Positions 29,202 through 37,927 are shown, counted from the stretch's first letter. The stretch: 64,000 nucleotides of DNA from Streptococcus parasanguinis (GCF_023109675.1 NZ_JALDUR010000002.1:239010-303009); one strand, 5' to 3'. The notes: generated from the letters alone by a model not told the origin. Numbers and translations are program-made.

Positions 29202-29339
29202 GAAACTTTCCTTAGGTGAGTACGGACGTCAGCGAACTTCATAGAAGTTCCATGACTTAGTTTTGAATCTAAGGTTTCAAAACTCCCGAGTGCTAGAAAC
29301 ATCACTGTTTCTAGCACTTTTCTCACGGCGGAAAGTTTC
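29202..29339. repeat. 138-bp element with terminal inverted repeats
   Basis: The interval is bounded by GAAACTTTCC and GGAAAGTTTC, perfect 10-bp inverted ends, and holds three internal hairpins: GAACTTC-ATA-GAAGTTC, GTTTTGAA/TTCAAAAC and the perfect 12-bp stem GTGCTAGAAACA/TGTTTCTAGCAC (29290-29317). About 55 bases of its left part recur near 42010-42066. It encodes no protein. The layout is that of a MITE-like element. Confidence 0.7.
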
Positions 29340-29391
29340 AATGTATACTTGAATGTGCCTTATATATTCTTTTAGTTTTTCACCACAACTT

Positions 29392-29426
29392 AGACTCTAA
29401 AGTTATTGGCTTTAGGGTCTTTCTTT
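29392..29426 (+). terminator. Hairpin before the ccdA promoter
   Basis: AGACTCTAAAG pairs with CTTTAGGGTCT and is followed by TTTCTTTT. A related hairpin, TCTAAAG-TTTTATG-CTTTAGA, lies at about 29155-29175 on the other side of the 138-bp element. The rest of the 395-base gap between brnQ and ccdA holds only the element and the ccdA promoter. Confidence 0.55.
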
Positions 29427-29495
29427 TGAAACTAGTATCTAAATCCAAACTTTAGTAAAAAAACGTAGCAGAAATTTTTATTTTAGGTCAGTCAA

Positions 29496-29504
29496 TGTTA
29501 TACT
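29496..29504 (+). promoter_or_regulatory. ccdA-tlpA extended -10 promoter
   Basis: TGTTATACT, an extended -10, about 30 nt upstream of the ccdA start. Confidence 0.6.
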
Positions 29505-29535
29505 GAATGTAGCATATCAATATACGGAGTGAACT

Positions 29536-30243
29536 ATGAATCCAATCATTTTTTCATTGACAGTTTTTCTTGCGGGTATTCTGTCTTTCTTTTCTCCCTG
29601 TGTCTTTCCTTTGCTACCGGTATATATTGGAATCTTGCTAGGAAGTGATCAGGAAAAGGCTATCCTATTGTTCGGGAAAAAAATTCGCTGGCATGGCTTG
29701 TTGAAAACCCTTTGTTTTATTGCCGGTATTTCTGTTATTTTCCTCCTCATTGGTTTTGGAGCGGGCTTGCTTGGAAAGATCATGTACACCAATTGGTTCC
29801 GTTATCTGATGGGAGCCCTCATCATTATCCTTGGTCTTCATCAAATGGAAGTCTTTCATTTTCATTTCCTTGAAAAGCAAAAAACAATGGATTTTGGAGC
29901 CAACAAACAGAAGAATGAATTGTTTTCAGCTTTTCTCCTTGGTCTTGGTTTTAGTTTTGGTTGGACGCCTTGTATTGGTCCGGTATTAGGATCAGTCCTT
30001 GCTTTAGCAGCATCAGATGGGCAAGATGCTCTTATGGGTGCTATTTATCTCCTTGTATATACATTGGGAATGGCTCTTCCGTTTTTACTGTTAGCCTTAG
30101 CATCTAGTCTGGTCCTACCTTACTTTAATCGTCTCAAACCCCATTTGTTATTGCTGAAGAAAATCGGCGGAGCCATCATTATTCTGATGGGAATTCTCTT
30201 ACTCTTGGGACAATTGAACAGTTTGTCATCTATCTTTTCATAA
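29536..30243 (+). CDS. ccdA: Thiol-disulfide electron shuttle CcdA
   Basis: Membrane protein of six helices that passes electrons from cytoplasmic thioredoxin to extracellular thiol proteins. It has 235 residues. The two redox cysteines sit in the pseudo-symmetric motifs FFSPCVFPLLP (Cys22) and GWTPCIGPVLG (Cys146). It is followed after 21 nt by a TlpA-like lipoprotein, its probable partner; pneumococcus has a matching ccdA-etrx pair that feeds a surface methionine sulfoxide reductase. Confidence 0.93.
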   Translation: MNPIIFSLTVFLAGILSFFSPCVFPLLPVYIGILLGSDQEKAILLFGKKIRWHGLLKTLCFIAGISVIFLLIGFGAGLLGKIMYTNWFRYLMGALIIILGLHQMEVFHFHFLEKQKTMDFGANKQKNELFSAFLLGLGFSFGWTPCIGPVLGSVLALAASDGQDALMGAIYLLVYTLGMALPFLLLALASSLVLPYFNRLKPHLLLLKKIGGAIIILMGILLLLGQLNSLSSIFS

Positions 30244-30264
30244 AAATAATCGGAGGTTTAATGC

Positions 30265-30828
30265 ATGATGAAAGGTTTTAAATATGCTTGTTTCTCAGTT
30301 CTTTCTTTAGCTTTGCTGTCAGCTTGTTCCATGAATCAATCCAGTGAGACTAGTATGGACAATCAGACAACAATGAATACAACAACGAATAAGAATCCTT
30401 TGGTAGGAAAAGACGCTAGTAACTTTGAACTAAAGGATATGAAGGGGAATACGGTCAAACTTTCAGACTACAAAGGGAAGAAGCTTTATTTGAAATTTTG
30501 GGCAACCTGGTGTGGCCCTTGCCGGCAAAGTATGCCCGAATTAGAGAAATTGGTCAAGGATACGGATAGAGACTTTGAAATTCTGACCATTATGGCACCA
30601 GGACTCCAAGGTGAAAAAACAGAAGAAGAATTTGTTAAATGGTTTGATCAACAAGATTACAAGTCCGTACCGGTCTTGTACAATCCAGATGGTTCTGCAT
30701 TTGCAGATTATCAGGTTCGCTCTATTCCTACAGAGGTCTTTATAGACAGTCATGGGAAAATTGGACATGTCCAATTAGGGGCTATTTCAAATGAAGATGC
30801 TAAGAAGATCATCAAAGAGTTACAATAA
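30265..30828 (+). CDS. TlpA/ResA-like extracellular thioredoxin lipoprotein
   Basis: A surface lipoprotein: signal peptide with lipobox LLSAC and lipidated Cys21, a Ser/Thr/Asn-rich linker to about residue 50, then an AhpC-TSA/redoxin fold with active site WCGPC (Cys83, Cys86) in FWATWCGPCRQSMPEL and cis-Pro in RSIPTEVF. It has 187 residues and is paired with CcdA. Pneumococcal counterparts (Etrx1/2) reduce MsrAB; no msrAB gene is present next to this pair. GGAGG lies eight bases before the first ATG. Confidence 0.92.
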   Translation: MMKGFKYACFSVLSLALLSACSMNQSSETSMDNQTTMNTTTNKNPLVGKDASNFELKDMKGNTVKLSDYKGKKLYLKFWATWCGPCRQSMPELEKLVKDTDRDFEILTIMAPGLQGEKTEEEFVKWFDQQDYKSVPVLYNPDGSAFADYQVRSIPTEVFIDSHGKIGHVQLGAISNEDAKKIIKELQ

Positions 30829-30860
30829 AAAAATGAAGCACGAAGCTTCATTTTTTTATT
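30824..30860. terminator. Perfect bidirectional terminator between tlpA and the FMN reductase
   Basis: AATAAAAAAATGAAGC and GCTTCATTTTTTTATT form a perfect 16-bp stem with an ACGAA loop; the stem overlaps both stop codons of the convergent genes. Confidence 0.9.
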
Positions 30861-32103
30861 AGTTGCTTGCACCAGAAGTTGCATCGGCATCTCCGTGCCC
30901 TCCGTCACCATGTCCTCCAGCATCAGAAGCACCAGAAGTTGCATCTGCACTACCGTGTCCACCAGCAGGAGCAAATGGACCGCTTCCGCCAACTAGACGT
31001 TGGCCGGTTGTTTGCAGGTACCAGTCCAACCATGGTTTGAAGTTGAAGACAATCTCATTGATACCAGCGTATGAACCATCTTCATAGTACATAGCTTGGT
31101 AGTTGTGAGTGTTGATCACGCCTTCAGGAGATCCTGGAACAATAGTCCGAACATAGTCTTGGTTACCGTTACGAAGGGTACCAATCACCCATTCCACGTT
31201 TTTCATACGTGCTGGTGGTAGGGAACCATGAACGGTTGACATCCGGCTTCCTGATTGAGGTGGCACGCGTTTGGCAAACATGGTATCAGGATCTTGATGG
31301 GCATTGTTGTAGTAGAGGAATTGGTTGTTATCATCGGCATAGGTCAATTCAAATGGCATAGCCTTTAAGAACATATCAATTTGGTTAACGGTTAGGATAC
31401 CGTGGTCGAGTTTGACATAGGTATCGCCGGAAACGGCACCAGTGATTTCAGCTACTTTTTCTACCCAATCTGGATCGTCAGGATCGACCTCAGTAACAGT
31501 TGTAGCGATTGGATGATTACAATCCAAGTCTTCTGGTTCAATTGGTTTTGGTTTTTTCAATTTAGATACAACCTCAACGTATTTCATAAAATTATCCAAG
31601 CAGGTTTCGAGGAATTTGACGGTTCCTTCGTTGATGATATTGCCGTTTTCGTCAAAAGCTTCTTTTGCTTTTCCAAGAAGGAATTCATTACCTGGAAGAG
31701 TATAAGCATTGACACCTGGAGCATCAAGGATCTTGCGGAGGTGAACCTGAGCACGTGATGTCCCTTGATCATAGTAGGAAGCACCAACAATCATTACTGG
31801 TTTGTTTTCAAATGGATGCACCTCAAAAGATAGCCATTCAAGAACAGATTTAAGAGCAGCAGAGATCGTATGGTTGTGCTCTGGAGTAGCAATGATGACA
31901 CCATCTGCTCGAGTAATTTTATTGTACAAAAGACGTAATTGGAAACTTTCGTCCCATTTTTCATCTTGATTAAACATTGGAACTTCATCGATTTCAAGAA
32001 CTTCCAATTCAAATTTGATCTTAAATTGGCGGCGAATGAATTCCAAGAGTTTACGGTTATATGATTGATCGTAGTTTGATCCTACAAGTCCTACAAATTT
32101 CAT
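30859..32103 (-). CDS. NADPH-dependent FMN reductase with PAS-like domain and flavinylation tail
   Basis: A 414-residue cytoplasmic flavoprotein in three parts. Residues 1 to about 190 form the flavodoxin-like NADPH-dependent FMN reductase domain (GLVGSNYDQSYNRKLLEF, TPEHNHTISAALKSVLEWLS). Residues about 235-370 look like the PAS domain of DUF438-type proteins (MPFELTYADDNNQFLYYNN, GSLPPARMKNVEWVI, YYEDGSYAGINEIV). The final 34 residues are Gly/His/Asp-rich and carry two DATSGAS motifs (387-393 and 407-413, period 20). That motif fits the ApbE target consensus D-x-x-(S/T)-(G/S)-A-(T/S), so FMN is probably attached covalently at Ser393 and Ser413. A small FMN reductase gene and apbE lie directly upstream in the same operon. 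The electron acceptor is unknown. Confidence 0.85.
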   Translation of the reverse strand: MKFVGLVGSNYDQSYNRKLLEFIRRQFKIKFELEVLEIDEVPMFNQDEKWDESFQLRLLYNKITRADGVIIATPEHNHTISAALKSVLEWLSFEVHPFENKPVMIVGASYYDQGTSRAQVHLRKILDAPGVNAYTLPGNEFLLGKAKEAFDENGNIINEGTVKFLETCLDNFMKYVEVVSKLKKPKPIEPEDLDCNHPIATTVTEVDPDDPDWVEKVAEITGAVSGDTYVKLDHGILTVNQIDMFLKAMPFELTYADDNNQFLYYNNAHQDPDTMFAKRVPPQSGSRMSTVHGSLPPARMKNVEWVIGTLRNGNQDYVRTIVPGSPEGVINTHNYQAMYYEDGSYAGINEIVFNFKPWLDWYLQTTGQRLVGGSGPFAPAGGHGSADATSGASDAGGHGDGGHGDADATSGASN

Positions 32104-32121
32104 TCTTTTCTGTCTCCTATC

Positions 32122-32727
32122 TTACAAGTTTTCCCAGTCAAATTCTTCAGCATCTTTGCGAAGCAATTCTTGGGCGTTGCGTAATTTGTCTGTGATTTTC
32201 ACAAACACACGGAAATCATTGAAGATGGCATCTAATTTTTGAATAACATCCAAATCTACCAAGTCTCCATTTTGATCAAAGGCTTGTAATGAATGAGATA
32301 GCAAGAATTCATCTGGCAAGACATTCGCCTTAATTTCTGGAGCATTTAAGATTTGACGGAGTTGGAGTTGGGCGCGTGAAGATCCCAAGGTACCGTATGA
32401 TGCCCCAGTAATCATGACTGGTTTGTTCAACAATGGGAAAACTCCGTATGAGAGCCAAGCTAGAGCACTCATCAAGACTGCTGGAATAGAGTGGTCGTAT
32501 TCTGGAGTCCCAATAATGACTCCATCAGCCTCTTCAATTTTTGCAACAATATCCAAGACAGCGTCAGGTACTTGTTTGTCGGCTGGTTTGTTAAAGACAG
32601 GGATATCTTTAATTTCGACCAATTCGATCTCAGCCTTATCAGCAAAATGTTTTTGCATGTATTGAAGCAGTTGACGGTTTGTAGAACGTTTGGAGTTAGT
32701 CCCCACAATCGCAATAAGTTTTACCAT
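32122..32727 (-). CDS. NADPH-dependent FMN reductase
   Basis: A single-domain, 201-residue flavodoxin-like reductase (IVGTNSKRSTNRQLLQYM; GTPEYDHSIPAVLMSALAWLS; the GASYGTLGSSRAQ loop). It resembles the first domain of the next gene, from which it was probably duplicated or vice versa. I choose the ATG at 32727 (MVKLIAIVG) with AAAGGAAA upstream. It lies 25 nt after apbE and 18 nt before the long reductase, so the three form one operon. Confidence 0.88.
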   Translation of the reverse strand: MVKLIAIVGTNSKRSTNRQLLQYMQKHFADKAEIELVEIKDIPVFNKPADKQVPDAVLDIVAKIEEADGVIIGTPEYDHSIPAVLMSALAWLSYGVFPLLNKPVMITGASYGTLGSSRAQLQLRQILNAPEIKANVLPDEFLLSHSLQAFDQNGDLVDLDVIQKLDAIFNDFRVFVKITDKLRNAQELLRKDAEEFDWENL

Positions 32728-32752
32728 GGAAATTTCCTTTCTGATAACAGAA

Positions 32753-33676
32753 TTATAAATAAGATTGAAGCCCACTTGTATAGGCGATCTTGCCTGATTG
32801 TGAAACCAATAAGGTCTCTATACCAGGAAGTGATTCAACAGTGTTGAGGATAGAAGTAGGAGAGTCCCCGAACAGGCGGGTAGTCCATATCTCCCCGTCT
32901 ACGGATCGATCAGATATAATGGTGATACTGGCTAAGTCTGTCTCAACCGGATAGCCTGTCGCGCTATCAAAGATATGGTGAAACGATTGGCCGTCGACTT
33001 CTAAATGACGCTCGTAGATGCCAGAGGTGACAACAGATTTATCCTTGACTGAGAGGACCAGTAAGTGATTTCCTCTTTTTTCGATAGGATTTTGAATGCC
33101 AATCCGCCAAGGCTGCTGTTTAACGGGGTGTTGACCGACGGTTAGGATATTTCCTCCAAGATCGATCAAGGCATCCTTGATTCCCTTACCTCTCAGATAG
33201 GTAGCAATTAAATCTGCGCTATAGCCTTTTGCTAAAGCTCCCAAGTCGATCTTCATTCCAGGACGTTTCAAAAAGACTGTATAGTTTTCTTGGTCTAGTT
33301 GAATCTGCTGGGGATCGATCTTTAAAAGCGCTTGTTCGATTTCTTCTGGTGCAGGACGTCTGGCATCTGAAAATCCGATCCGCCAGGTTTGCACAAGAGG
33401 GCCGATAGCAATGTTTAAATGGCTATTTTTAGCTTGACTATGCAAGGTACCTAATGCGATCAGTTCAAAAAGATCTGGATGAACTTGAACAGGAGCAATA
33501 CCAGCTTGGTGATTGACTTCCATGAGTTCAGAACTTACATCATTAGCACTGAAGCGATGTTCGTAGGAGCGAAGAAGTTCAAAGCAATGCGCAAGGAGTT
33601 CATCCGCTTGTGGGTCACAGATCGAAACGGTGATGGTGGTTCCCATCAGACGTTCGGATCGACTACTTAGGTCCAC
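32753..33676 (-). CDS. apbE: FAD:protein FMN transferase
   Basis: Moves FMN from FAD onto a Ser/Thr of a target protein in a Mg-dependent reaction. About 307 residues. Family motifs: MGTTITVSI, the KGYSADLIA segment in DLGALAKGYSAD, LIDLGGNI, and HIFDSATGYPVET near the metal site. No signal peptide or lipobox is present, so it acts in the cytoplasm, like the ApbE proteins that modify soluble reductases. The frame is open to a GTG at 33703, but a TATACT box ends only 8 nt upstream of it; the GTG at 33676, ten bases after AAAGGA, is the better start. It heads the operon with two FMN reductases, the last of which has the target motif. Confidence 0.88.
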   Translation of the reverse strand: MDLSSRSERLMGTTITVSICDPQADELLAHCFELLRSYEHRFSANDVSSELMEVNHQAGIAPVQVHPDLFELIALGTLHSQAKNSHLNIAIGPLVQTWRIGFSDARRPAPEEIEQALLKIDPQQIQLDQENYTVFLKRPGMKIDLGALAKGYSADLIATYLRGKGIKDALIDLGGNILTVGQHPVKQQPWRIGIQNPIEKRGNHLLVLSVKDKSVVTSGIYERHLEVDGQSFHHIFDSATGYPVETDLASITIISDRSVDGEIWTTRLFGDSPTSILNTVESLPGIETLLVSQSGKIAYTSGLQSYL

Positions 33677-33711
33677 TAAAAATCTATCCTTTCCAATTTT
33701 CACTTACCTAC

Positions 33712-33720
33712 AGTATACCA
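33712..33720 (-). promoter_or_regulatory. apbE operon extended -10
   Basis: Minus-strand TGGTATACT. It places the transcript start near 33705, about 29 nt before the GTG chosen for apbE. Confidence 0.55.
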
Positions 33721-33834
33721 AATAGAGACCGTTTTCACAATCCTTTCAGACAAATTATTTGACATTTTATGAAAGCTGTGAGAGGAAGTTTTCAGAAGGT
33801 TTGAAGAAAAGATCACAAATATTGAGCAAATATC

Positions 33835-33864
33835 TTGTAACCGATATCATTTTTATGATATACT
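33835..33864 (+). promoter_or_regulatory. nox promoter
   Basis: TTGTAA (33835-33840) and TATACT (33859-33864) with 18 nt between. Confidence 0.6.
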
Positions 33865-33901
33865 CAAGAAGTAAATTTTAATTAAAGGTAGGATTTATTC
33901 T

Positions 33902-35278
33902 ATGAGTAAAATCGTTGTTGTAGGGGCAAACCATGCCGGAACAGCTTGTATCAACACTATGTTAGATAATTTTGGAAATGAAAATGAAATTGTGGTTTTT
34001 GACCAAAACTCAAACATTTCATTCCTTGGATGCGGGATGGCACTTTGGATCGGTGAGCAAATCGATGGTCCAGAAGGTCTCTTCTACTCTGACAAAGAAA
34101 AATTGGAAGCAAAAGGTGCAAAAGTCTACATGAACTCTCCTGTTCTTTCAATTGACTATGACAACAAAGTGGTAACTGCAGAGGTTGATGGAAAAGAACA
34201 CAAAGAATCTTACGAAAAATTGATCTTTGCGACTGGATCAACACCAATCATTCCTCCAATTAAAGGAGTTGAAATCGTTCCTGGTAACCGCGAATTCAAA
34301 GCAACTCTTGAAAATCTTCAATTCGTTAAATTGTACCAAAACGCTGAAGAAGTGATCGAAAAATTGAAAGACAACAGCAAACACTTGAACCGTATCGCCG
34401 TAGTTGGTGGTGGTTACATCGGTGTTGAACTTGCTGAAGCTTTCGAACGTCTTGGTAAAGACGTTGTCTTGGTGGATATCGTAGACACTGTCTTAAACGG
34501 CTACTATGACAAAGACTTTACAGACATCATGGCGAAAAACTTGGAAGACCACAACATCCGTTTGGCTCTTGGACAAACTGTTCAAGCAGTTGAAGGAGAT
34601 GGTAAGGTAGAACGTCTTGTAACCGATAAAGAAACCTTCGATGTAGATATGGTCATCTTGGCTGTTGGTTTCCGTCCAAATACAACTCTTGCAGATGGTA
34701 AGATCGAACTCTTCCGCAACGGTGCCTTCCTTGTTGATAAGAAACAAGAAACGTCACTTCCAGGTGTCTATGCAGTTGGTGACTGTGCGACTATCTATGA
34801 CAATGCACGTGGTGAAATGAGCTACATCGCACTCGCATCTAATGCGGTTCGTTCAGGTATTGTCGGTGCCTACAATGCGACTGGTCATGAATTGGAAGGA
34901 ATCGGTGTTCAAGGTTCTAACGGTATCTCTATCTATGGCCTTCACATGGTTTCAACTGGTTTGACTCTTGAAAAAGCAAAAGCTGCCGGCTTCAATGCTA
35001 CTGAAACAGGCTTCAATGACCTTCAAAAACCTGAATTTATTAAACATGATAACTATGAGGTTGGTATCAAGATTGTTTATGACAAAGACACTCGTCAAAT
35101 CCTTGGAGCTCAAATGGTATCACGTGATAGCGCCATCTCAATGGCCATCCACATGTTCTCACTTGCTATTCAAGAACAAGTGACGATTGATAAGTTAGCC
35201 TTGACTGACTTGTTCTTCTTGCCACACTTCAACAAACCATATAACTACATCACAATGGCAGCTTTAACTGCTGAATAA
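33902..35278 (+). CDS. nox: NADH oxidase, water-forming
   Basis: Flavoprotein that oxidises NADH with O2 to water, removing oxygen and regenerating NAD. It has 458 residues. The redox cysteine is Cys44 in [12 protein letters not shown], with the conserved His11 in GANHAGT; FAD and NAD folds show as [29 protein letters not shown] and [11 protein letters not shown]. The single active-site cysteine marks the four-electron type rather than the peroxide-forming AhpF type. Own promoter and terminator; neighbours are other redox genes. Confidence 0.96.
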   Translation: MSKIVVVGANHAGTACINTMLDNFGNENEIVVFDQNSNISFLGCGMALWIGEQIDGPEGLFYSDKEKLEAKGAKVYMNSPVLSIDYDNKVVTAEVDGKEHKESYEKLIFATGSTPIIPPIKGVEIVPGNREFKATLENLQFVKLYQNAEEVIEKLKDNSKHLNRIAVVGGGYIGVELAEAFERLGKDVVLVDIVDTVLNGYYDKDFTDIMAKNLEDHNIRLALGQTVQAVEGDGKVERLVTDKETFDVDMVILAVGFRPNTTLADGKIELFRNGAFLVDKKQETSLPGVYAVGDCATIYDNARGEMSYIALASNAVRSGIVGAYNATGHELEGIGVQGSNGISIYGLHMVSTGLTLEKAKAAGFNATETGFNDLQKPEFIKHDNYEVGIKIVYDKDTRQILGAQMVSRDSAISMAIHMFSLAIQEQVTIDKLALTDLFFLPHFNKPYNYITMAALTAE

Positions 35279-35288
35279 TGGCTAAATG

Positions 35289-35324
35289 AAAAACAAAGCT
35301 AGCGGTGCTAGTTTTGTTTTTTTT
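35289..35324 (+). terminator. nox terminator
   Basis: AAACAAAGCTAGC and GCTAGTTTTGTTT pair, followed by eight T. Confidence 0.85.
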
Positions 35325-35395
35325 GTCTTTCCAAGTATTCAGAGTCAGTGAAATAAGGTATAATGAATAGGATAAGAGTTTGAAGGAGTTAGGGA

Positions 35396-36940
35396 ATGTC
35401 TGAAAAAGAAGAAGCCTTAAAAAATGAATTTCGTTTTGCCTCTAGTTCGATTGTGGCCCATATTGTCAGAGGTGTTCTGGTTGGGATCGTTGTGGGCTGT
35501 GTCGTCTCTAGTTTTCGCTTTTTAATCGAACATATTTTTCATTTTGTTCAAGGCGTCTACAAGGAGATGTCTGGTCAACCACTTTATTTGCTGGCGATGC
35601 TGTTGGGGTATGGGGTGATCGTACTGATTGCTGGTCGTCTCATAAGCACCAATCGGGATATCAAGGGATCGGGAATTCCGCAAGTCGAAGCAGAGCTCAA
35701 GGGTCTTTTGGCGGTGAGCTGGTGGGATACCTTGTGGAAGAAGTATATTTTAGGTGTCTTGGCCATCGGAAGTGGCTTGATGCTTGGTCGTGAAGGTCCT
35801 AGTATTCAATTAGGGGCTATGGGTGGAAAAGGAGTGGCCCATCATTTGAAGGTCAGCCCAGTTGAAGAGCGGTCTTTGATTGCAAGTGGAGCTGCTGCAG
35901 GCCTTGCAGCCGCCTTTAATGCGCCTATTGCTGGTCTCTTATTTGTGGTTGAAGAGGTCTACCATCATTTTTCACGCTTCTTTTGGATTTCGACCTTAGC
36001 TGCTAGTTTGACGGCTAATTTTATTTCACTCAATGTCTTTGGTCAAACACCAGTGCTTCATATGCCACAAAATATTCCGCCACTCCATCTGTCTCAGTAC
36101 TGGATTTATCTTTTTCTAGGAGTCTTTTTAGGGGCAGCAGGGTATGTCTACGAAATAGTGGTTCTCAATATCGGTCGATTGTATCGCTTACTTGAGAAGA
36201 TTTTCCATGTTCCTTCTCATTATTCTTCTTTATTTGCCTTTGTCTTGATTCTTCCAATCGGCTATTTTCTTCCCCAAATTCTTGGTGGTGGGAATCAATT
36301 GGTCTTGGATTTAGCTCGAGTACCGTATCCAGTGCTGACCATCCTTCTTTATTTTGCGATCCGTTTCATCTGGAGTATGTTGAGCTATGGTAGTGGCTTA
36401 CCAGGTGGCATCTTCCTGCCTATACTAGCATTAGGATCACTTTTAGGGGCCATCGTTGGAACCTTCCTCCAAAACATTGGCTTTATCTCTCAAAATCAGC
36501 TGCCTCTTTTCATCATTTTAGGAATGAGTGGGTATTTTGGGGCTATTTCAAAAGCGCCATTAACAGCTATGATATTGGTAACAGAGATGGTCGGTGATAT
36601 TCGCAGTTTAATGCCCCTAGGCATGGTGACCTTGCTAGCTTATATGATCATGGATCTCTTCCATGGAGCGCCAGTCTATGAAGCCATGCTCGAGCAATTA
36701 TTGCCGGATAAGGCGCAAGAAGAAGGAGAGTTGACTTTAATTGAGATCCCTGTATCAGAAAAGATCGCAGGAAAGCAAGTCCATGAACTGCACCTCCCTC
36801 AAGATATCTTGATCACCACGCAAATGCGAAGTGGTAAGAGCTATACGGTCAATGGTGCAACCCGCTTGTATCTAGGTGATAGCATCTTTGTGGTGGTGAA
36901 AGAATCAGAAATTGGACGAGTCAAAGATATTCTTTTGTAA
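35396..36940 (+). CDS. ClC family H+/Cl- (or fluoride) antiporter with TrkA-C domain
   Basis: Membrane protein of 514 residues with the ClC signature loops GSGIPQVEAEL, GREGPSIQLGAMGG and GSGLPGGIFLP. The gating glutamate in GREGP is present, as in exchangers. After about residue 440 a cytoplasmic RCK_C/TrkA-C domain follows (EIPVSEKIAGKQVHELHLP), which usually binds a regulatory ligand. It may serve acid resistance by exchanging chloride for protons. Single gene with its own TATAAT box near 35360. Confidence 0.92.
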   Translation: MSEKEEALKNEFRFASSSIVAHIVRGVLVGIVVGCVVSSFRFLIEHIFHFVQGVYKEMSGQPLYLLAMLLGYGVIVLIAGRLISTNRDIKGSGIPQVEAELKGLLAVSWWDTLWKKYILGVLAIGSGLMLGREGPSIQLGAMGGKGVAHHLKVSPVEERSLIASGAAAGLAAAFNAPIAGLLFVVEEVYHHFSRFFWISTLAASLTANFISLNVFGQTPVLHMPQNIPPLHLSQYWIYLFLGVFLGAAGYVYEIVVLNIGRLYRLLEKIFHVPSHYSSLFAFVLILPIGYFLPQILGGGNQLVLDLARVPYPVLTILLYFAIRFIWSMLSYGSGLPGGIFLPILALGSLLGAIVGTFLQNIGFISQNQLPLFIILGMSGYFGAISKAPLTAMILVTEMVGDIRSLMPLGMVTLLAYMIMDLFHGAPVYEAMLEQLLPDKAQEEGELTLIEIPVSEKIAGKQVHELHLPQDILITTQMRSGKSYTVNGATRLYLGDSIFVVVKESEIGRVKDILL

Positions 36941-36974
36941 AAGACTGATTCTCAGAAAAGTTTTTCTATTATTA

Positions 36975-36989
36975 AATTTTCAGACAATT
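36975..36989 (+). promoter_or_regulatory. CodY box upstream of the efe-tat operon
   Basis: AATTTTCAGACAATT matches the CodY consensus at 14 of 15 positions. It ends one base before the -35, the same position as the ilvD box. Confidence 0.7.
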
Positions 36990-36990
36990 A

Positions 36991-37019
36991 TTGAAAAATG
37001 AGAAAATATCTGGTAAAAT
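36991..37019 (+). promoter_or_regulatory. efe-tat operon promoter
   Basis: TTGAAA (36991-36996), 17 nt, TAAAAT (37014-37019); the efeO ATG is 31 nt further. Confidence 0.7.
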
Positions 37020-37049
37020 AAGGGAAGAACAAATGAGGAGAAGTCTTTC

Positions 37050-37922
37050 ATGAAAAAATATAGTCTACTCTTATTGAGTGTTGCTCTTTTAGCAGGGTGT
37101 GCGAATTCTACTAGCAAACAGTCAAGTCAAAAGACACAAACCAGCTCAACGGTGCAGTTGTCAAAGGCTGACCAGAAGACCTTGGACAATGCGACAGCTG
37201 AATACAAAGACTTTGTTGAAATGCAAATTGACCAATTGCTCAAAGATACAGAAGGATTCCGAGCTACCCTAAAAGACGGGAATTTGGAAGAAGCTAAAAA
37301 GCAATACCCCTTGATCCGCATGGCCTATGAACGTTCCGAACCGATTGCTGAAACCTTCGGAGAATCGGATGTCAAAATCGACTACCGTTTGGTGGATTAT
37401 GTGGATGAAAATAAATCAGAAGATGGCTGGTCAGGTTTCCATCGGATTGAGCGTATCCTTTGGGAAAACAATACTACAGATGGAACAGACAAATACGCTG
37501 ACCAATTGGTGAACGATATCAAGGAGTTGAAAGCTAAAATTGCTACAGTAGAAGTCACACCGGATATCATGTTGACTGGAGCTGTCGATTTGCTCAATGA
37601 AGTGGCAACGCAAAAGATTACGGGTGAAGAAGAAGTCTTCTCTCATACAGATCTTTACGACTTCCGCGCCAATATTGAAGGGGCTGAAAAGATCTTCTCT
37701 CTCTTTAAACCTTTAATTGAGAAAAAAGATGCCAAATTGGTTAAAACCTTGGAAGCAGAATTCAAAAATGTCAATGCTCTATTGGACAAACACATGACAG
37801 ATGATTCAAACTACAAATCTTACACAGAGTTGTCTAAGGAAGATACGAAGGAATTGGCTGAAGCTGTGACCAAACTCGGTGAACCCTTGTCTCAAATGGG
37901 TGTGATTTTAGATGGGAAATAA
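37050..37922 (+). CDS. efeO: Iron uptake lipoprotein EfeO/EfeM
   Basis: Extracellular iron-binding component of the EfeUOB system. Signal peptide with lipobox LLAGC and lipidated Cys17, followed by a Ser/Thr/Gln-rich linker, then the M75 (imelysin-like) domain whose HxxE metal motif is in GFHRIERILW. At 290 residues it lacks the N-terminal cupredoxin domain of E. coli EfeO and so is the EfeM type. First gene of efeO-efeB-efeU-tatC-tatA; no Fur-type palindrome is obvious, but a CodY box abuts the promoter. Confidence 0.93.
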   Translation: MKKYSLLLLSVALLAGCANSTSKQSSQKTQTSSTVQLSKADQKTLDNATAEYKDFVEMQIDQLLKDTEGFRATLKDGNLEEAKKQYPLIRMAYERSEPIAETFGESDVKIDYRLVDYVDENKSEDGWSGFHRIERILWENNTTDGTDKYADQLVNDIKELKAKIATVEVTPDIMLTGAVDLLNEVATQKITGEEEVFSHTDLYDFRANIEGAEKIFSLFKPLIEKKDAKLVKTLEAEFKNVNALLDKHMTDDSNYKSYTELSKEDTKELAEAVTKLGEPLSQMGVILDGK

Positions 37923-37927
37923 GAAAA

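Noticed and set aside
30863..31087. 74-codon plus-strand frame rich in Pro/Ser/Ala opposite the reductase tail
   Set aside because: Shadow of the repetitive tail-coding sequence; no promoter or ribosome site.
33793..33807. AGTTTTCAGAAGGTT upstream of nox as a CodY box
   Set aside because: Only 12 of 15 matches and poorly placed relative to the nox promoter.
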